This document shows positions 1-12,130 of a stretch of DNA of 64,000 nt, piece after piece. Numbering within the stretch: the stretch's first letter is position 1; the number at the start of each line of letters is the position of its first letter. The position numbers and the translations under genes were made by a program. Under the pieces are notes generated by a model. That model was not told the origin of the DNA. It ran no database searches and worked only from the letters and a program-made list of their open reading frames with translations. This DNA is from Anthopleura xanthogrammica (lineage: Eukaryota; Cnidaria; Anthozoa; Actiniaria; Actiniidae). The stretch spans positions 23,938,617 to 24,002,616 of the forward strand of contig OZ025207.1 in the NCBI GenBank assembly GCA_964019055.1, written 5' to 3'.

Positions 1-111
1 AAATCATTGCAAGCTATTTACGACCCTGAAAATCCTAGAACCTTTAAAACTGTTTGTCCGAAGTGCAATACCTCGCGTAGCCTTACACTGCCCTTAACCT
101 GCTACTACTGA
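1..111 (+). CDS. Possible C-terminal end of an ORF entering from the left (unrecognised)
   Basis: Frame 1 is open from the first base of the window to a TGA at 109-111 (36 codons). The segment reads like real protein, with a CPKC pair followed by SRSLTLPLTCYY at the end. About 130 bases further on there is an A-rich run of short AAATAAAA-like repeats (250-283), a typical tail of non-LTR retrotransposons. My guess is therefore the end of a retroelement ORF, but no domain can be recognised in so short a piece. It could equally be chance or the last exon of a host gene. Confidence 0.25.
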   Translation, partial: KSLQAIYDPENPRTFKTVCPKCNTSRSLTLPLTCYY

Positions 112-1186
112 TTTTATAGTTTCAGTATATGTTTTTTAGTGATAGTACGGGCCCGCAGTAATTGGCCTACCACGGCTGTCGCGGTTACCCTGCCTTACAT
201 TGTTTTTGTTGTGTTTTTGTTGTTGTACATAATTAGTTATTTGGCGAAGCTAATAAATAAAAAAATAAAAAATAAAAAATAATCAAGTCAGGTCGTGCGC
301 GCGCTTTCTCCCAATCTAACGGTTTTTGCTCGAGCTTGCAGATTTAAATAAAAGATCGACTAACACAAGGAAGAATTTAACGGTTTTGTGTAGCAAAGAA
401 GAAGAAAAATAACGGCAGAATATTAGAAAAATAACGTAAAGTGAGACAATGGGAGACAAAAATCCCCTGAAAATATAGAAAATTACAAAGAAAAGCTCTA
501 GCTAAAAGAAAAACAGCAAGAGTGTGAGCGAGATATGAAAAGATGATAAACAAAGGTTGAATAAAAGGTGTCAAGACAAAAACGATTCACGCAAGACGTT
601 CAACACGATGGAAGATTTGTAGAAATATGATGAGAATTAGATAATATTATAAGAAATAATAGCACAAAAACGTTAAGGAAGTAGTTACAAAGTCAGGCAA
701 GACAAATGCAGAGAGAAAGTTTTAAGAAAAAGGTAAAGAAATTTAGAAAACTTACAGAGCAGAGAGAGCTTCAACCAACTGGGATGAGCGCGCGCATTGG
801 ATCAAACTCAAGTGGAACCACGAGCGTAGCGAGTGGTTTCACTGCAAAGTTTGAATCATTTTTGACGTCATTTTCATTGTCGATTACAGTACAGACGCAT
901 AGAAAAGTACCTTCGATTTGTTTTTTACTATAACAGGCAAAGAAAAGATCCAAAAACGAAGAAAAAGTTTGAAAGAAAAAACCGTTTTCAAGCGCGCGCT
1001 AGCTACGTGCGCGAGCGATTCGTCATCTTATCGGTCTGTCCTCTTATCGAACATGGCTCTCAGCCAATCAGCGCGCGAGAAATTTACAAGTTATGGTAAA
1101 AATACTTTTACAAGGGAGGAAAGTCAAGCCGCCATCTTAACCTTAAGTGGCAGTGCATGTGGAGCAAACCTCACGGAAGAGCCTCA
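112..1186. other. Spacer without a supported gene; GC-rich pocket at 980-1085
   Basis: After the A-rich tail at 250-283 there is only AT-rich sequence with short chance ORFs. Around 980-1085 the composition changes: several CGCGCG stretches, a CRE-like TGACGTCA just before it (865-872), and a CCAAT box inside CAGCCAATCAGCGCGCG near 1060. This resembles a promoter or CpG-rich regulatory patch. No coding sequence starting from it is convincing. Confidence 0.3.
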
Positions 1187-4100
1187 TCAGGAGGGTTGTA
1201 AAATATGAGTTTTTCCACTGGGAAAACTGCTGCAATAGTTCACTATTGTCTGGGATTGAACCACAAATAATATCCAATTATTCCTCAAGATAGACTAATC
1301 ACTATATACCTCCTTGTCCGGAGATTCAGCATACAGTAGCACGTGGTATCTACCCCTATCATCCTCATGCTGAATCATCACTTGCAGCTTGCACCCTGAA
1401 TGAGATTGAATATAAAAAAAGATTAGCTGTGGATGAATAGTTGGATGTGCTGGGACAAAATGAATAGAATCGATGGATGGGATAGGATTGGACAAAATGA
1501 ATAGAATCAACGGATGGGATAGGATGGGATGAAATGGATAGAATCGATGGATGGGATAGGATTGGACAAAATGAATAGAATCAACGGATGGGATAGGATG
1601 GGATGAAATGGATAGAATCGATGGATGGGATAGGATGGGACAAAATGAATAGAATCAATGGATGGGATAGGATGGGATGAAATGGATAGAATCGATGGAT
1701 GGGATAGGATTGGACAAAATGAATAGAATCAACGGATGGGATAGGATGGGATGAAATGGATAGAATCGATGGATGGGATAGGATGGGACAAAATGAATAG
1801 AATCAACGGATGGGATAGGATGGGACAAAATGAATAGAATCAACGGATGGGATAGGATGGGACAAAATGAATAGAATCAACGGATGGGATAGGATGGGAT
1901 GAAATGGATAGAATTGATGGATGGGATAGGATTGGACAAAATGGATAGAATCAACGGATGGGATAGGATGGGATGAAACAGATGGGATAGGATGGGATGA
2001 AACAGATGGGATAGGATGGGATGAAATGGATAGAATCAATGGATGACTAACAGTCAAAGTAAAACAATAGAAAACAAAGGAATAAGTGTCTTAGCTTACT
2101 ATGAGCTAAAAGTACTTTAAAATGTAAAAGACATACACAAATAATAGACCCCTTGCAGCACGTTGGAATGTAGCTCAGTTTGGAGGACAAAACAATAGGT
2201 TTCCAATTCTTTTTTTTTTTTTTTTTTTTTTGTATATTAGTATTTTTTATCTTTTTTTATTTTTTTCCAATTCCAATTCCAATTCTTTTGTTTGGTCCTC
2301 CAAATTGAGCTACTTTGATGTCACATGCAAGGGTTCTATACAAAGAAGTTACTAAAAATATACCCAAAAAGGTCATAATTCATTTGTCAAGCATAGTGTA
2401 AACTAATGACATGCCTGTACTATATTACATATCTGTCCCTGATAATCTCCATTAAAGCAATACTTTTCAACACACAACACTCAAAAGTAACAAAATACTA
2501 AAATATGTTGAGAGAAAGAGATAAACTACTTGACTTACCACGGACAAGGTCAAGAACAAACTTGGTAGCTGCTTCAGTCCACTTGTCACTTACTCTGAGA
2601 TAAACAGAGGTTATAACATTACAGTACATGAAAAACTGTGTATTATGGATGGATATTTTAATGAGTCATGCTATAGACCTCTTTCACATGACGTCAAAGC
2701 AGCTAAATTTGAAGGACATAACAAAAGAATTTCAATCTCCCGAGAATTGGAACCTATTATTTTGCTCTCTAAATTGGGCTGCATTCTGACGTGCTGCAAG
2801 GGGTCTATAATTTTGACAGCACTAGACGAATCCCACCAGACAGTAGGGTATAAATCAAAATACAAACTAAGAAACTAAGTAGTGTACATACAGTATATAT
2901 GTTATAGCCTGAACTGAATGATTACCAGTGGTGTAGGGAGGGGGGCATGTTGGTAATTGGGTAATTATTGTTAGTTTGTTTACCTATTTTTTGGACTTTT
3001 TTGGCAATTTTTTGTACTGATTGTTTGTTGTGATTGGATGGCGCCTAAAAAATGTTTGATTCCTTTGTGTTTACGGAAAGCGCTGATTGGATAGTTATGA
3101 AAGTTTACTCAAGATTGCATTAAAAATTTTCCTATTTAGTAAGAATGCTATCTAGCTTTATCTTTCTGATGATCAGGGGCAGATTTATTTATTTTTAGGG
3201 GGGGTGGGGTTGGGGCAGTGGTGCAGTGGTCTGAAATGGTCAAATCAAATGCCCAAGCTAAATAAGAGGTCTAGTTATCATGTTATAACTACTCCATCAC
3301 AAATCAATATCCATACAGTAAACAGACCACTACATGTAGAGCTAAAAATAACTGCTGATCAGTTGCTGGTCATGATGACTGACTGGCCAAATTAGCTTTG
3401 CCAGTCAAATGTGTCATACCTTACTCAAAATGAACAGCAAGGCAAAGATTTGACAAGACAAATTCCAATTCTAGCTGGACATTTTCCAATGAGCCTGAAG
3501 CAGTTATTTTTATCCCTGACATGGCTACTTGGAGATATGAATTTTATCTTTTTGCATTGAGCATATCTCTCGCTGGTTCACTACACTTGAATGCAATAGA
3601 TATTTTCAACACTTGAAGATAAAATGTGTAACACTGTATGCCATGTAATGTCCTTAAAGTTTAGGGACTGGCCATTATTTACAGGGAGGGGATGGGAGGG
3701 TGGTGCATTTTCATTTTCACTTACAAGTACAAATTTTCCTGACCCCTCCCCCCAAAGTGCCCTTTGTCTAGCATAAAAAATGCTGGCCACTACTCTATTT
3801 GCACCAGCCACCCTTCCTGTAAATAATGACTGGTCTTGTGTATCATAGCTGTTCATATAATAAATTGTTGACAGTATTCTACACAACAATGCTGCAGTTG
3901 TAATCTTTATGAATATTTCAATCCTCTCTATTGAGTAGGTTTTGACATTTTCTGGAATCGCTGTACACACTGGGGGGGAGGGGACAAAATTGGGTGTAGG
4001 AGGACCTTTCAACTTGTTTGTGGAAGGGGAGTGGGGAGAGGTTTTTGGATGGGGACAAAATTTTAACTAATCAATTTTTTAAAGAAACCATCAGCCCTCA

Positions 4101-6064
4101 TGCGACATAATAAACAGTTCCTAAATATAGGTATATATCAAAAATTTCCATGCTTGACTTACTGCTTTGTAGTTGTCAGATCAAAGTAAGATGTTACCAA
4201 GCTGAGTGGCTTCAATGCCGTCAGGTGACATTCCATTACTTGAAAAGGAATGTTTTCAAATTCCTTTGGTATCTCACAGACCCTAGATGATTGATACACA
4301 CAAGGGTACATACAATAAATTATGAGAACACTACATACAGTATTATGTAGCTATTTTAAAAAGACAGTTGTTACTTAATGGTGGTGGCTGGGTGGGGGAG
4401 GGTGGTGGCTGGGTGGGGGGATGGTGGTGGCTGGGTGGGGGGATGGTTGTGGCTGGGTGGGGGAGGGTGGTGGCTGGGTGGGGGGATGGTTGTGGCTGGG
4501 TGGGGGAGGGTGGTGGCTGGGTGGGGGGATGGTGGTGGCTGGCTGGCTGGGCTGAACTGGATACATCTAATGGGATGAAGCTTACCTGGAGAAAGGTATC
4601 AAGGTTTGTTCTCCAACATCTACCAATAACACACTACAAAATAAGAATAATAACAATAGTAATATTAACAATGATAATGATAAATACAAAGGTAATTCAT
4701 AATAAGGATAATAATAATAAGAATAATAATCATGATGATGATAAAATAAATAAGGATAATAATAATGATGATAATAATACATACATACATAAACTTTATT
4801 AATGTGTCAAACTTCTAGCATGCCACAAGTAGCACACTAATCAGGGACACTTAAGACGATAAAACGATATTAACATTGATATTAACATTCATCAATAGCA
4901 AAAGTGGATAATTGTTTCTTTTTTCGACAACTGACATAAATAATGATCAATAATTATGAATAACTAAATAAACTACCTGGCTTGTGGACCTGCTGTTGTC
5001 TGCATGATATTCTGTATTCTTGCACGGTACCAACACTTATCCATTGTGCGCTGCACCGCATAAAGCTAAAACACAGAACAGCAGCAAAACCTTTGGTTAT
5101 TCATTATTAAAATAACCTCTGGGCTGACCTAAGTCAGGGCACAGCAAAGTCATAGATTGAAGTGTCAATTATTTGTTGACATGCTGGGTTTTGTAGAGGG
5201 AGCCAAAACCAGAGAAAAATCCTCGTGCATTTGGCATATACTACCTACCCTTAATCATATCTAATAATCACTCGTTTGATTTCAGACCAAATTGCACTCC
5301 ACTAAGTTTAATTACCATTATTAATTTTACAGTGCTACGATTTCATGAACTTTATAAACAACATTTATAGTTTCATTCCTGTACCATACCTCTCCTTTCT
5401 CAGGGATTACAGAGCTAGAAGCCCTGTTTCCTTGATATAAGAAGTAGTCATTCAGTCTTCCCATGAAATTCTCAAACTCTGAACCTGGCATTGCGATGGG
5501 TGATGCATTGAAATGACCTGCATCTATCAGCTGAAAAAGCAATATAATGATTCATCAGTAGATTTGGCTTTACAATATTCAAATATATTGAAATATATCA
5601 AATAAATACTTTGAAAACTTTAAAGTCAAACTTAAGTTTAAACCTATGTTGAAATTAGGTACAAAAACCTTTCTTCAAATTTTATCAAACCCTGGAACAA
5701 CATCTGGGCTGATCTAAGTCAGGACATGGCTAACCCACAGATTGAACCCTGAAACAACCTCTAGGCTGATCTAAGTCAGGACATGACTAGCTCACAGATC
5801 GAACCTTGACACAACCTCTGGGCTGATCTAAGTCAGGGCATGGCTAACTCACAAATTGAACCCTGAAACAACCTCTGGGCTGATCTAAGTCAGGGCATGG
5901 CTTACTGTACTCACATATCAAGTTGGTATTTTATAGATTACTGAAATACTCAAGGTGATGGCAAAATTCAGCACATGTAAACCTTTACCTTTAGAATTTT
6001 TATATCAATCTTCTTTCCATCCATTGTACTGCCTAATCCAGTTGGGATATTCTTTTCACTTAAT
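1187..6064 (-). CDS. Tudor-domain protein, 3' part of a multi-exon gene (TDRD9/Spindle-E-like by resemblance)
   Basis: Exons read by eye on the minus strand: 6064-5989, 5530-5390, 5065-4977, 4633-4586, 4282-4163, 2594-2539, 1395-1310, and a tentative last one 1249-1187. All introns are GT/AG and every join keeps frame (phases 0,0,2,2,2,1,0). The first seven exons give 205 residues. The product shows the extended Tudor fold: a helical lead-in (KLIDAGHFNAS...FENF), the CWYRARI strand, then LLVDVGEQ where the family normally has FVDYGN. IPKEFENIPFQVMECHL and a returning SN-like half (KWTEAATKF..., GCKLQVMI) follow. Tudor proteins of this kind act in germline piRNA granules and bind dimethylarginine. 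Here the Tyr and Asn of the binding cage are replaced by Val and Glu. The 5' exons, including any helicase domain, were not found; an internal Met in the 5989-6064 exon could start a short form. The end is uncertain: a competing last exon at 1229-1143 also fits phase. Confidence 0.72.
1456..2043. repeat. 37-bp minisatellite with alternating (74-bp) higher-order units
   Basis: About 16 tandem units of 37 bp built on GGATGGGATAGGATGG plus a variable half. Two variants alternate: one with GACAAAATGAATAGAATCAA, the other with GATGAAATGGATAGAATCGA. The right end has two shortened 24-bp units (around 1975-2022). It lies in the intron between the 1310-1395 and 2539-2594 exons of the Tudor gene. Long open frames through it are artefacts of the repeat. 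Confidence 0.92.
2145..2338. mobile_element. Family A foldback element (MITE-like), with a T-rich centre
   Basis: It starts TAGACCCCTTGCAGCACGT and ends with the imperfect inverse. Inner arms read CTCAGTTTGGAGGACAAAAC and the matching GTTTGGTCCTCCAAATTGAG. The usual centre is replaced by a T-run followed by a short CCAATT repeat, making this copy longer than the about 138-bp norm. It is intronic in the Tudor gene. Confidence 0.85.
2674..2807. mobile_element. Family A foldback element, opposite orientation
   Basis: Second copy of the same TAGACC...GGTCTA palindrome-like element, reversed relative to 2145-2338. Arms CAAAGCAGCTAAATTTGAAG and AAATTGGGCTGCATTCTGAC are recognisable though diverged. 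Also in a Tudor-gene intron. Confidence 0.85.
2808..4162. other. Tudor-gene intron sequence, no further feature seen
   Basis: AT-rich intron between the 2539-2594 and 4163-4282 exons. A 143-codon minus-strand frame at 3581-4012 has no family features and does not connect in phase to the neighbouring exons. Confidence 0.4.
4378..4550. repeat. G-rich 21/22-bp minisatellite
   Basis: Tandem units of the type GGTGGCTGGGTGGGGGGAT, strongly G-biased on the plus strand. The dense runs of three or more G suggest quadruplex potential. It lies in the intron between the 4163-4282 and 4586-4633 Tudor exons, 36 bp from the latter's donor; in the transcript it would be C-rich. Confidence 0.9.
4650..4795. 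repeat. AATAAT/GATGAT-type simple repeat ending in CATA units
   Basis: Degenerate AAT, GAT and ACAT microsatellite tract, followed by ACTTTATTAATGTGTC. It may be the tail of an old retroposon. Intronic in the Tudor gene. Confidence 0.6.
5688..5920. repeat. 57-bp tandem repeat, four units
   Basis: Units contain GGGCTGATCTAAGTCAGG followed by CATGGCTAACTCACAGATTG, with a 57-bp period. The same unit is found at 16070-16414, 27303-27715 (reverse) and 38335-38560, and as a single unit near 5100 and 17045. At two of those sites it is joined to a SINE body. No SINE body is seen here. Confidence 0.9.
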
Positions 6065-7340
6065 CTGTAAGTCAGCACTTCTTTTTATAGTACTAGTGTT
6101 GTTTATCTTTTAGGGAGGAAAATAGCAGCATTAAACATGTTCATAGTGAAGGCATGGATAGTCGTATATCTTTCAAGAAAAAAAATTGGTAACATTGAAA
6201 AAATCCACTGTGCTGGTGAGGCATGTATATAATATATTATTATATTTTCTGGATCAATATCAAAATTTCTATAGGGCAGATCAGAGATGGCTTTGAAAGG
6301 TATGTACAGTAGTACTGATTCCTTCCTTTATTGGTCATCTTGGAGGCCCATCTGCAATCTAATCTCCCCAACACCTGGCCACAGTGCAATGTGTGTGGGA
6401 GGGGGGGGGGGGTGAAGACACTGAGGGGCCATTTACATAATACAAGAATGAGTTTTGTTCCAGTACGTGTTCATCCTGGTAGCCATATATTTTTTGCATT
6501 TGTTTACATGATATCAGAGCAAAATTTCATTCTAGAACAAGTCATTCCGGAATGAATTCATCCCTGTTTTCATTCTAAAACGAAATGCTCCTTCTGGAAT
6601 GACATTCTATACCAGCACCATGTACTGTAAACCTCAACGAACACTCATTCATCTATATTTAAAGTTTAAAATCCCTACAAATGTTTAAAGTGTCTGGTTT
6701 AATTTCATAGATATGTTTCAAAAATTCATGCTAATTCTCTTACAAAAAGTTGAGTATTATAAAATGTATTGAATTTCAATCCATGTTGATTCTTGTACAA
6801 AAATTGTATAATGAAATATATCGAATTTCCGCTTTCCGCTTTCCGCTTTCCGCTTTCCACTTTCCACTTTCCGCCGTTTCAGTTTCACTTTCAGTTTCAT
6901 CAATTTCACTGTAGTGTAGCGACTTCTTTAGCATTTTTACTCCTTGACAGCACTCAGCTAGTACTGTCATCGTATCATAAAAATAACCATTTTGGATTTT
7001 TAAAGCCTAAAAAACTAAACCTAACAAATTGTAGATGTAAAACCAAGTAAATTTTAGACTTTTTAGTTAAGACTATGGAATATAGAGACGTTAAAATTGG
7101 AAAACTATAAGCTAAATCTTGTATCTCAAATCTAGAAGAGAAGCAAGCTTTACTCACTTGTTTTGGAGCTATTTACATCTTTACAGCCACCAGAATACGG
7201 CCCAGAAGAGTAAACGAGTTCAAAGTACCGGACTATCTGGAACAAACTACTGGAATATTAAAGGATTTAAAAGAAGTGACGAGTTTTTAAAGGCGAAAAA
7301 CGAGAGCCAGAGTTTGTCAACTGTTGTTCGCCATTTTGAA
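6065..7340. other. Spacer; short CTTTCCG tandem and a G13 run, no supported gene
   Basis: Contains a 13-base G run near 6401 and a small tandem of GCTTTCC units near 6830-6870. The remaining 5' exons of the Tudor gene should lie at or beyond this region, but I could not identify any with matching phase. The 65-codon frame at 6776-6970 (minus) is an unsupported candidate. Confidence 0.35.
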
Positions 7341-7344
7341 TTTG

Positions 7345-7618
7345 CTCCACGTGAGAACACAGGTAGCCCAAGCTGGGTTTCTGTTGTGTCATATTATAAG
7401 AAAATGTATGGAGAACTATAAAAAAATCTCAATAAAATCGTCAAAATGTGAAATAAAGTGAAGAAATCTTAGCTGACCTTTGAGAAGTTATACTTCTATC
7501 GCTCTGCCTGGTTAGAATTCGGATTAAGCCAGTTTTAGCATTTTTTCTCCACTGTTAAGTTTTCTTATAATATGACACCATGCCACAGAAACCCAGCTTG
7601 GGTTACCTGTGGTGAGAA
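7345..7618. mobile_element. Foldback element, about 270 bp
   Basis: The left arm has ACAGGTAGCCCAAGCTGGGT then TTCTGTTGTGTCATATTATA. The right arm carries the inverse, CTTATAATATGACACCATGC then CACAGAAACCCAGCTTGGGT. Arms are about 55 bp with an AT-rich loop, typical of a MITE. Confidence 0.85.
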
Positions 7619-7967
7619 TAGTTGAATGGTTAAATATTTCTTCATTTGAGTGTTGTGTCTTTAAGATATGAAGGTTTATATTTCCAATATGTAAATGACC
7701 GTGACGTCACCCCAGGCTTCATTTGATATACAAACTTTAACAGGTTCACAGAAAAAGTATTTAAAAAGCATCCTCATTATACTCGTGGTTTCCACAATGT
7801 TTACAGTAAATTTTGGTGTCTCATAATGTCCAGTGTTTAGTATTATATGTAAAACAAATAAACTCAAAAGCCTGGGGTGACGTCATGGTCATTAACATAT
7901 TAAAGTATAAACCTTCATATCTTAAAGACGCAACACTCAAATGAAGAAATATTTTACCATTCAACTA
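7619..7967. mobile_element. Foldback element, 349 bp, abutting the previous one
   Basis: TAGTTGAATGGTTAAATATT at the left matches the inverse AATATTTTACCATTCAACTA at the right. Arms run about 95 bp and include TTTAAGATATGAAGGTTTAT and its inverse, and GTGACGTCACCCCAGGCTT with its inverse. Confidence 0.88.
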
Positions 7968-10900
7968 GTCACTTCATGTAGAATTAATGCAGAAAGTATC
8001 GTATCAGGGGTTAGGTGCACTTTAACTGGATCGAGGATGGTCAAGTCTTATTCGCTGTAACTGGCTAGGGTTTTAGAGTAAAAGCAATCGTGTCAGGACA
8101 AATGCCATCATATAGCTGGTCAGTAATTGAGTCAGAGAAGCAGGGACGGATCCATTGGGCACCAGACACCAGTATTACCCCAGTAGGTATTGATCACACA
8201 TGATTGTCACATATACTTCTTCTTTTTCTATACTACTACTCCTTCTCGGTCTTCTCCTTCTCCTCCTCCTCCTCGTTAACTTTCTTCTTTCTCGAGGCTC
8301 CTGAAAGGTGCATTGCCGGGCCCTAAACAAATTTCCCAGCCAAAAATGTTGCAAAATCCCACTCCCAGTCATGCAAAATCTCAGTCCCAGTTATAGAGTT
8401 AGCGTTAGAGATTTTGCAAAATCCCAATCCCAGTAATGACTAATAAATCCCAGCCCCACCGACGGTGCATGAAATCCCATTTACCCAGCCCCAAAAAGGT
8501 GAATCCCAGCTCCCATTTTACCCCCTCTCAGGGCCCTCTTTCCCGGGCCTTTTGCAGTTCAATTCTCCGTTCTTCTCGTATTTGTTCTTCTTGTTCTTTT
8601 CCTTCTTATCGTTCTTTCCATTTCCTGCACAAACATCACTTCAAAAAGCAAATAAAAAACGGATGTTATGCCATCAAGATGAAAAATAGCTTCATAGTTT
8701 CCATCATTCTTCGGTTATTCTACCTTAAAAAAACTGAGCATCGAATTTCAAAAGTACGCAAGAAGTTTATTTCCAAACGTAGTATCACTACAGCATCTTT
8801 TAGTAATAGCTTACTCTTCGATATTATATCTTGTTGCTACGAACAGTCTTTCTCAATGATGCCCTCCTAAGCAGGCTCATAATTCTCAAGGGTTACAAAG
8901 GTTATCTACGATGGATGATTCGAACGACCAAATCATAATATCTTATCAGACTGCGAGGTATTCTGGCCATCCACAAGCGGTTGTATTCCACGATTAGAAG
9001 CAAACGCGTCAGACAGCGCCACAAACTTCACACAAAAAGATTGATGCACTGATTGTAGATCTTCAGTAGAGAAGAGCAACGATATATGACTATTTAATTA
9101 CCTTGGGGAGCGTGGTTGCCTTCTACCAACGTAAGTTTGTTGCTGAATTAATTGTTTCTATTGATAGTGTTAATTCCACCTAGAAATAAGTATTCCACTA
9201 TTTATTTGCATCATCTTACGGTATTTCCATGTATTTCTTTTAGACTACTATTATTTGTTATGACTTCGTATGACGCGCACTAGAAACTTATGGCACAATT
9301 CTTATCCGCAGTTTTTGCAATAACCTTTCCGAACTAATTGCCCAAAAGGTGAATATACATATATGCGTTGTATGTGAGTTGTTTGCGTGGAATGTGGGTG
9401 GCTTTACTAAATTGTTCAGGGATCCATGATGTTAATAGTAGATTAGCACGCAAAGCAATATCGTGATCATTCTGTCTGTCAGTACCCATACTCCAAGACT
9501 CAATGCTACTACAATCTTTGTAGACAAAATATTTGGTATAAACTTCCCATGAGAGGTCCGGCCAAGTACCAAGAATGTTGATGAACATGTTTGGAGACGC
9601 AATGTCGTATGAGCGTTATCTCCGAATTCAGTGCTCAGAAAATTCGTCCTGAACAAACCGAAAGGCGTAGAGACCTATTACATTACCAAGAACATCAGCT
9701 CCACAATGTTGTAATTAGTTACAGACCAATTAAGCTAATCCGGCAGTTTTCTCGGCTTTATTCATGCGTTTTTGGGACAGTTTTTTGCCAGTTTTAAATC
9801 ACATTCCAATTGATTGCTTGAACTTTAATCTTTTCTTAAGCAAATTCCCCTGAAAGACTGATAATTTTAAGGAATTGAAGCGTCGCACTTAAAAGAATGC
9901 TGTTATCAACTCTTCCTATCAGGATTAAGTGGCTTGCAGTCATGGTGAAACTCAGCGCAGAAAGCTTTTTCGTATTTTATGATTGTCACTCCTTGCAGTA
10001 AAACAGTACTAAGAGACTATAAGTTAAACTAAGTTATATAATTCATAAAACAAAGATAATTCTTCTTGTGCATGTAATACTATCAGTGGCCCATTTTGAC
10101 ACGCTTCCCTGTTTTATAGCTTTGGCTCTCCTAGATCTCCACATCGTGATAACGCTTTCCTCCAATGGCCAGTGTCAATGTTTTGAATTCATTAGTGAAG
10201 CATTAATGACGATTTGCTGAAATATACTGTCAGGTATATCAATATTTATCAAATATCAGTCTTATTTATACAGCGTATTAGCAGTTATTATGCCCTGCGA
10301 CCTTCTGAAAACGCTGGGCCCGCAAACCTGTTCGAAAAATATTTCCAACGCTAACAAAAACAAACTGGATCAATAAGGTTTTGTGTTGGTTTTCGACGTT
10401 TAAAAACAGCGAGAAAGGTTGGGTCAATAGTTGCCGTTAACACTCATTGTTAAGGTCAAGGAAACACTCTCGGGGCTTTCATGATGATATTACTGAGGTC
10501 ACCGAACCGTAATGCAAATTAATAGAAACGATTTGTACGCGCGAATTCTTGTTACGTTCTCAACGTAAAAGCCCTAAAGATATCCATGATGATTTTACCA
10601 AGGTTACAAGAGGTGCACAGAAACCACATCTCAAATTGATAACAAATTTGTACAAATAATTCTCACATGTTGGCGGTCAATCTTACGTATTGAAAGATGG
10701 TCCTAGGATTGCGTGTTAAGAGATGTCATGTCGGTGAGATGACAGATTGCTTTTCTATTCCAGCTACGGCTGCATCAAAGCAATTAAAGGCCAAATTTGT
10801 GTACTGAGGAGATTGCCTGGAGCTATTTTTCCGTCTGCATGACGCTCATCTTGAAGCGAAACATTAACACCAATTCGACCCACGCGTAATGGACTACATG

Positions 10901-11115
10901 CCTGTAGCAACAACTGAATAAAAGTTTGGTTAAAGAGGCTGATATGTGATAGTGTGCTAGCGAAATGATCGTTGCGTTGGAAGACAATTAACACTGAGAA
11001 ACAAGGATGCTGTGAGTTGAGTGCGAAGCCAGTGCTGCCACTCACCGCTGTATTTGTTGGGTAGTTCAATAGTCGCATAGCCGTCGCATGAAGAGAAGTA
11101 TGGATGACGCTGCGT
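7968..11115. other. Long spacer, no gene supported
   Basis: Only short chance frames are present. The longest (8436-8870 plus; 9334-9588 and 10764-11217 minus) have no recognisable domain or splice context. A region of repeated 'AATCCCA' words lies at 8340-8520. Nothing else structured was seen. Confidence 0.4.
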
Positions 11116-11117
11116 GA

Positions 11118-11250
11118 GATTGCCTCTCACCGGGGGGGGGAGTGAGTGGACTTGCTCGTTGATTTGCTCTTGTTCTCCCAATGTTTTTTCCGGGTTTTCC
11201 TTCCCTACAAAAATCAACAGTGCGTTTTAAATTTCAATTCATTTGAATCT
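11118..11250 (+). mobile_element. SINE body remnant, plus strand
   Basis: Carries the body shared by the tRNA-derived SINEs here: GTTTTTTCCGGGTTTTCC followed by CAAAAATCAACAG and an AATTC-type tail. The tRNA head is degraded and interrupted by a G run at 11131-11140. Confidence 0.55.
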
Positions 11251-11296
11251 GTAGATCTGCAGAAGGATAGTAGAAATACCAACTCATAAATTACAA

Positions 11297-11455
11297 CCTC
11301 TTTAGGAGCTTGGGCCGTAATGTTTTCTGATCTAATTTCAGACCACATGTCATTCACCTAAAGTATCCGGCTGCTGTTTAACGGTTGCAGATGAGAAGGC
11401 ACATGAATATGATTACAACTCAAACAAAGAATATTATTCTCAAAAAGAAGTCTAT
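11297..11455. mobile_element. Family B foldback element (diverged copy)
   Basis: Begins CTTTAGGAGCTTGGGCCGTA, then AATTTCAGACCACATGTCAT. The middle holds the hallmark TTTAACGGTTGCAGATGAGA and CACATGAATATGATTACAAC. The right arm ends early at AAGTCTATTC. Confidence 0.75.
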
Positions 11456-12130
11456 TCACCTTTAGTTGTACGATTTTTATGTACAGTGCGAACACCCATA
11501 AACTTACATTGAACAGATATGTTAACTGCTATGATTAATGGAGTGCGATAATCTCAAAGATACGGGGGTTGATGTTCAGTGTATTAAGTAAAATCGTATC
11601 CTTCTTAGTCGGAGACACCTTTTAACTCAAAGTATTTATGAGTAAACCTTAATGGTTTCATATTGATTCTAATCCCTTGAGACACTAACCATGGAAATCG
11701 ACACAAATGCCACGAATTAAAGCTATGATTTGAAGGCAATGGAGTGTAACTCTGACATATGCTATTGTGGCTTAAAGGTCGCGCGACTGCGGTCGTTTTA
11801 ACTTCTCATTCCTCAATACCGTTTGCATTTGTAAACCTCCTCTAGCTTGGAGGGACAAAATCTTTCCCCATCATCTACTCATTGGAACTGAGCGTCACTC
11901 CATGAAGCAGGGATTAGACAGTGATACTGTTCCGCTAACCTGTTAGCTAAAAAGTCATTCAATGACAATCACAGTTGAAGCTGCGGAAGCACATACAAAA
12001 CAAAGCTCAATAACTTAAAATTGAACTTTTTCTTTCCTAATGGAATTAAAAAATAAGGGTCTGTTTTCCATCTCGTTTCGAGTACCTACATGTGCTTCTA
12101 ATCTCTCGGAAGTTTGTGAACTTTCTAAAT

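Noticed and set aside
918..1208. 96-codon plus-strand frame
   Set aside because: Overlaps the antisense Tudor end and has no family features.
3581..4012. 143-codon minus-strand frame as a Tudor-gene exon
   Set aside because: No fitting acceptor/donor phase and no similarity to the family; the flanking exons join without it.
9334..9656. Overlapping minus-strand frames as a transposase fragment
   Set aside because: No transposase motif could be recognised in either frame.
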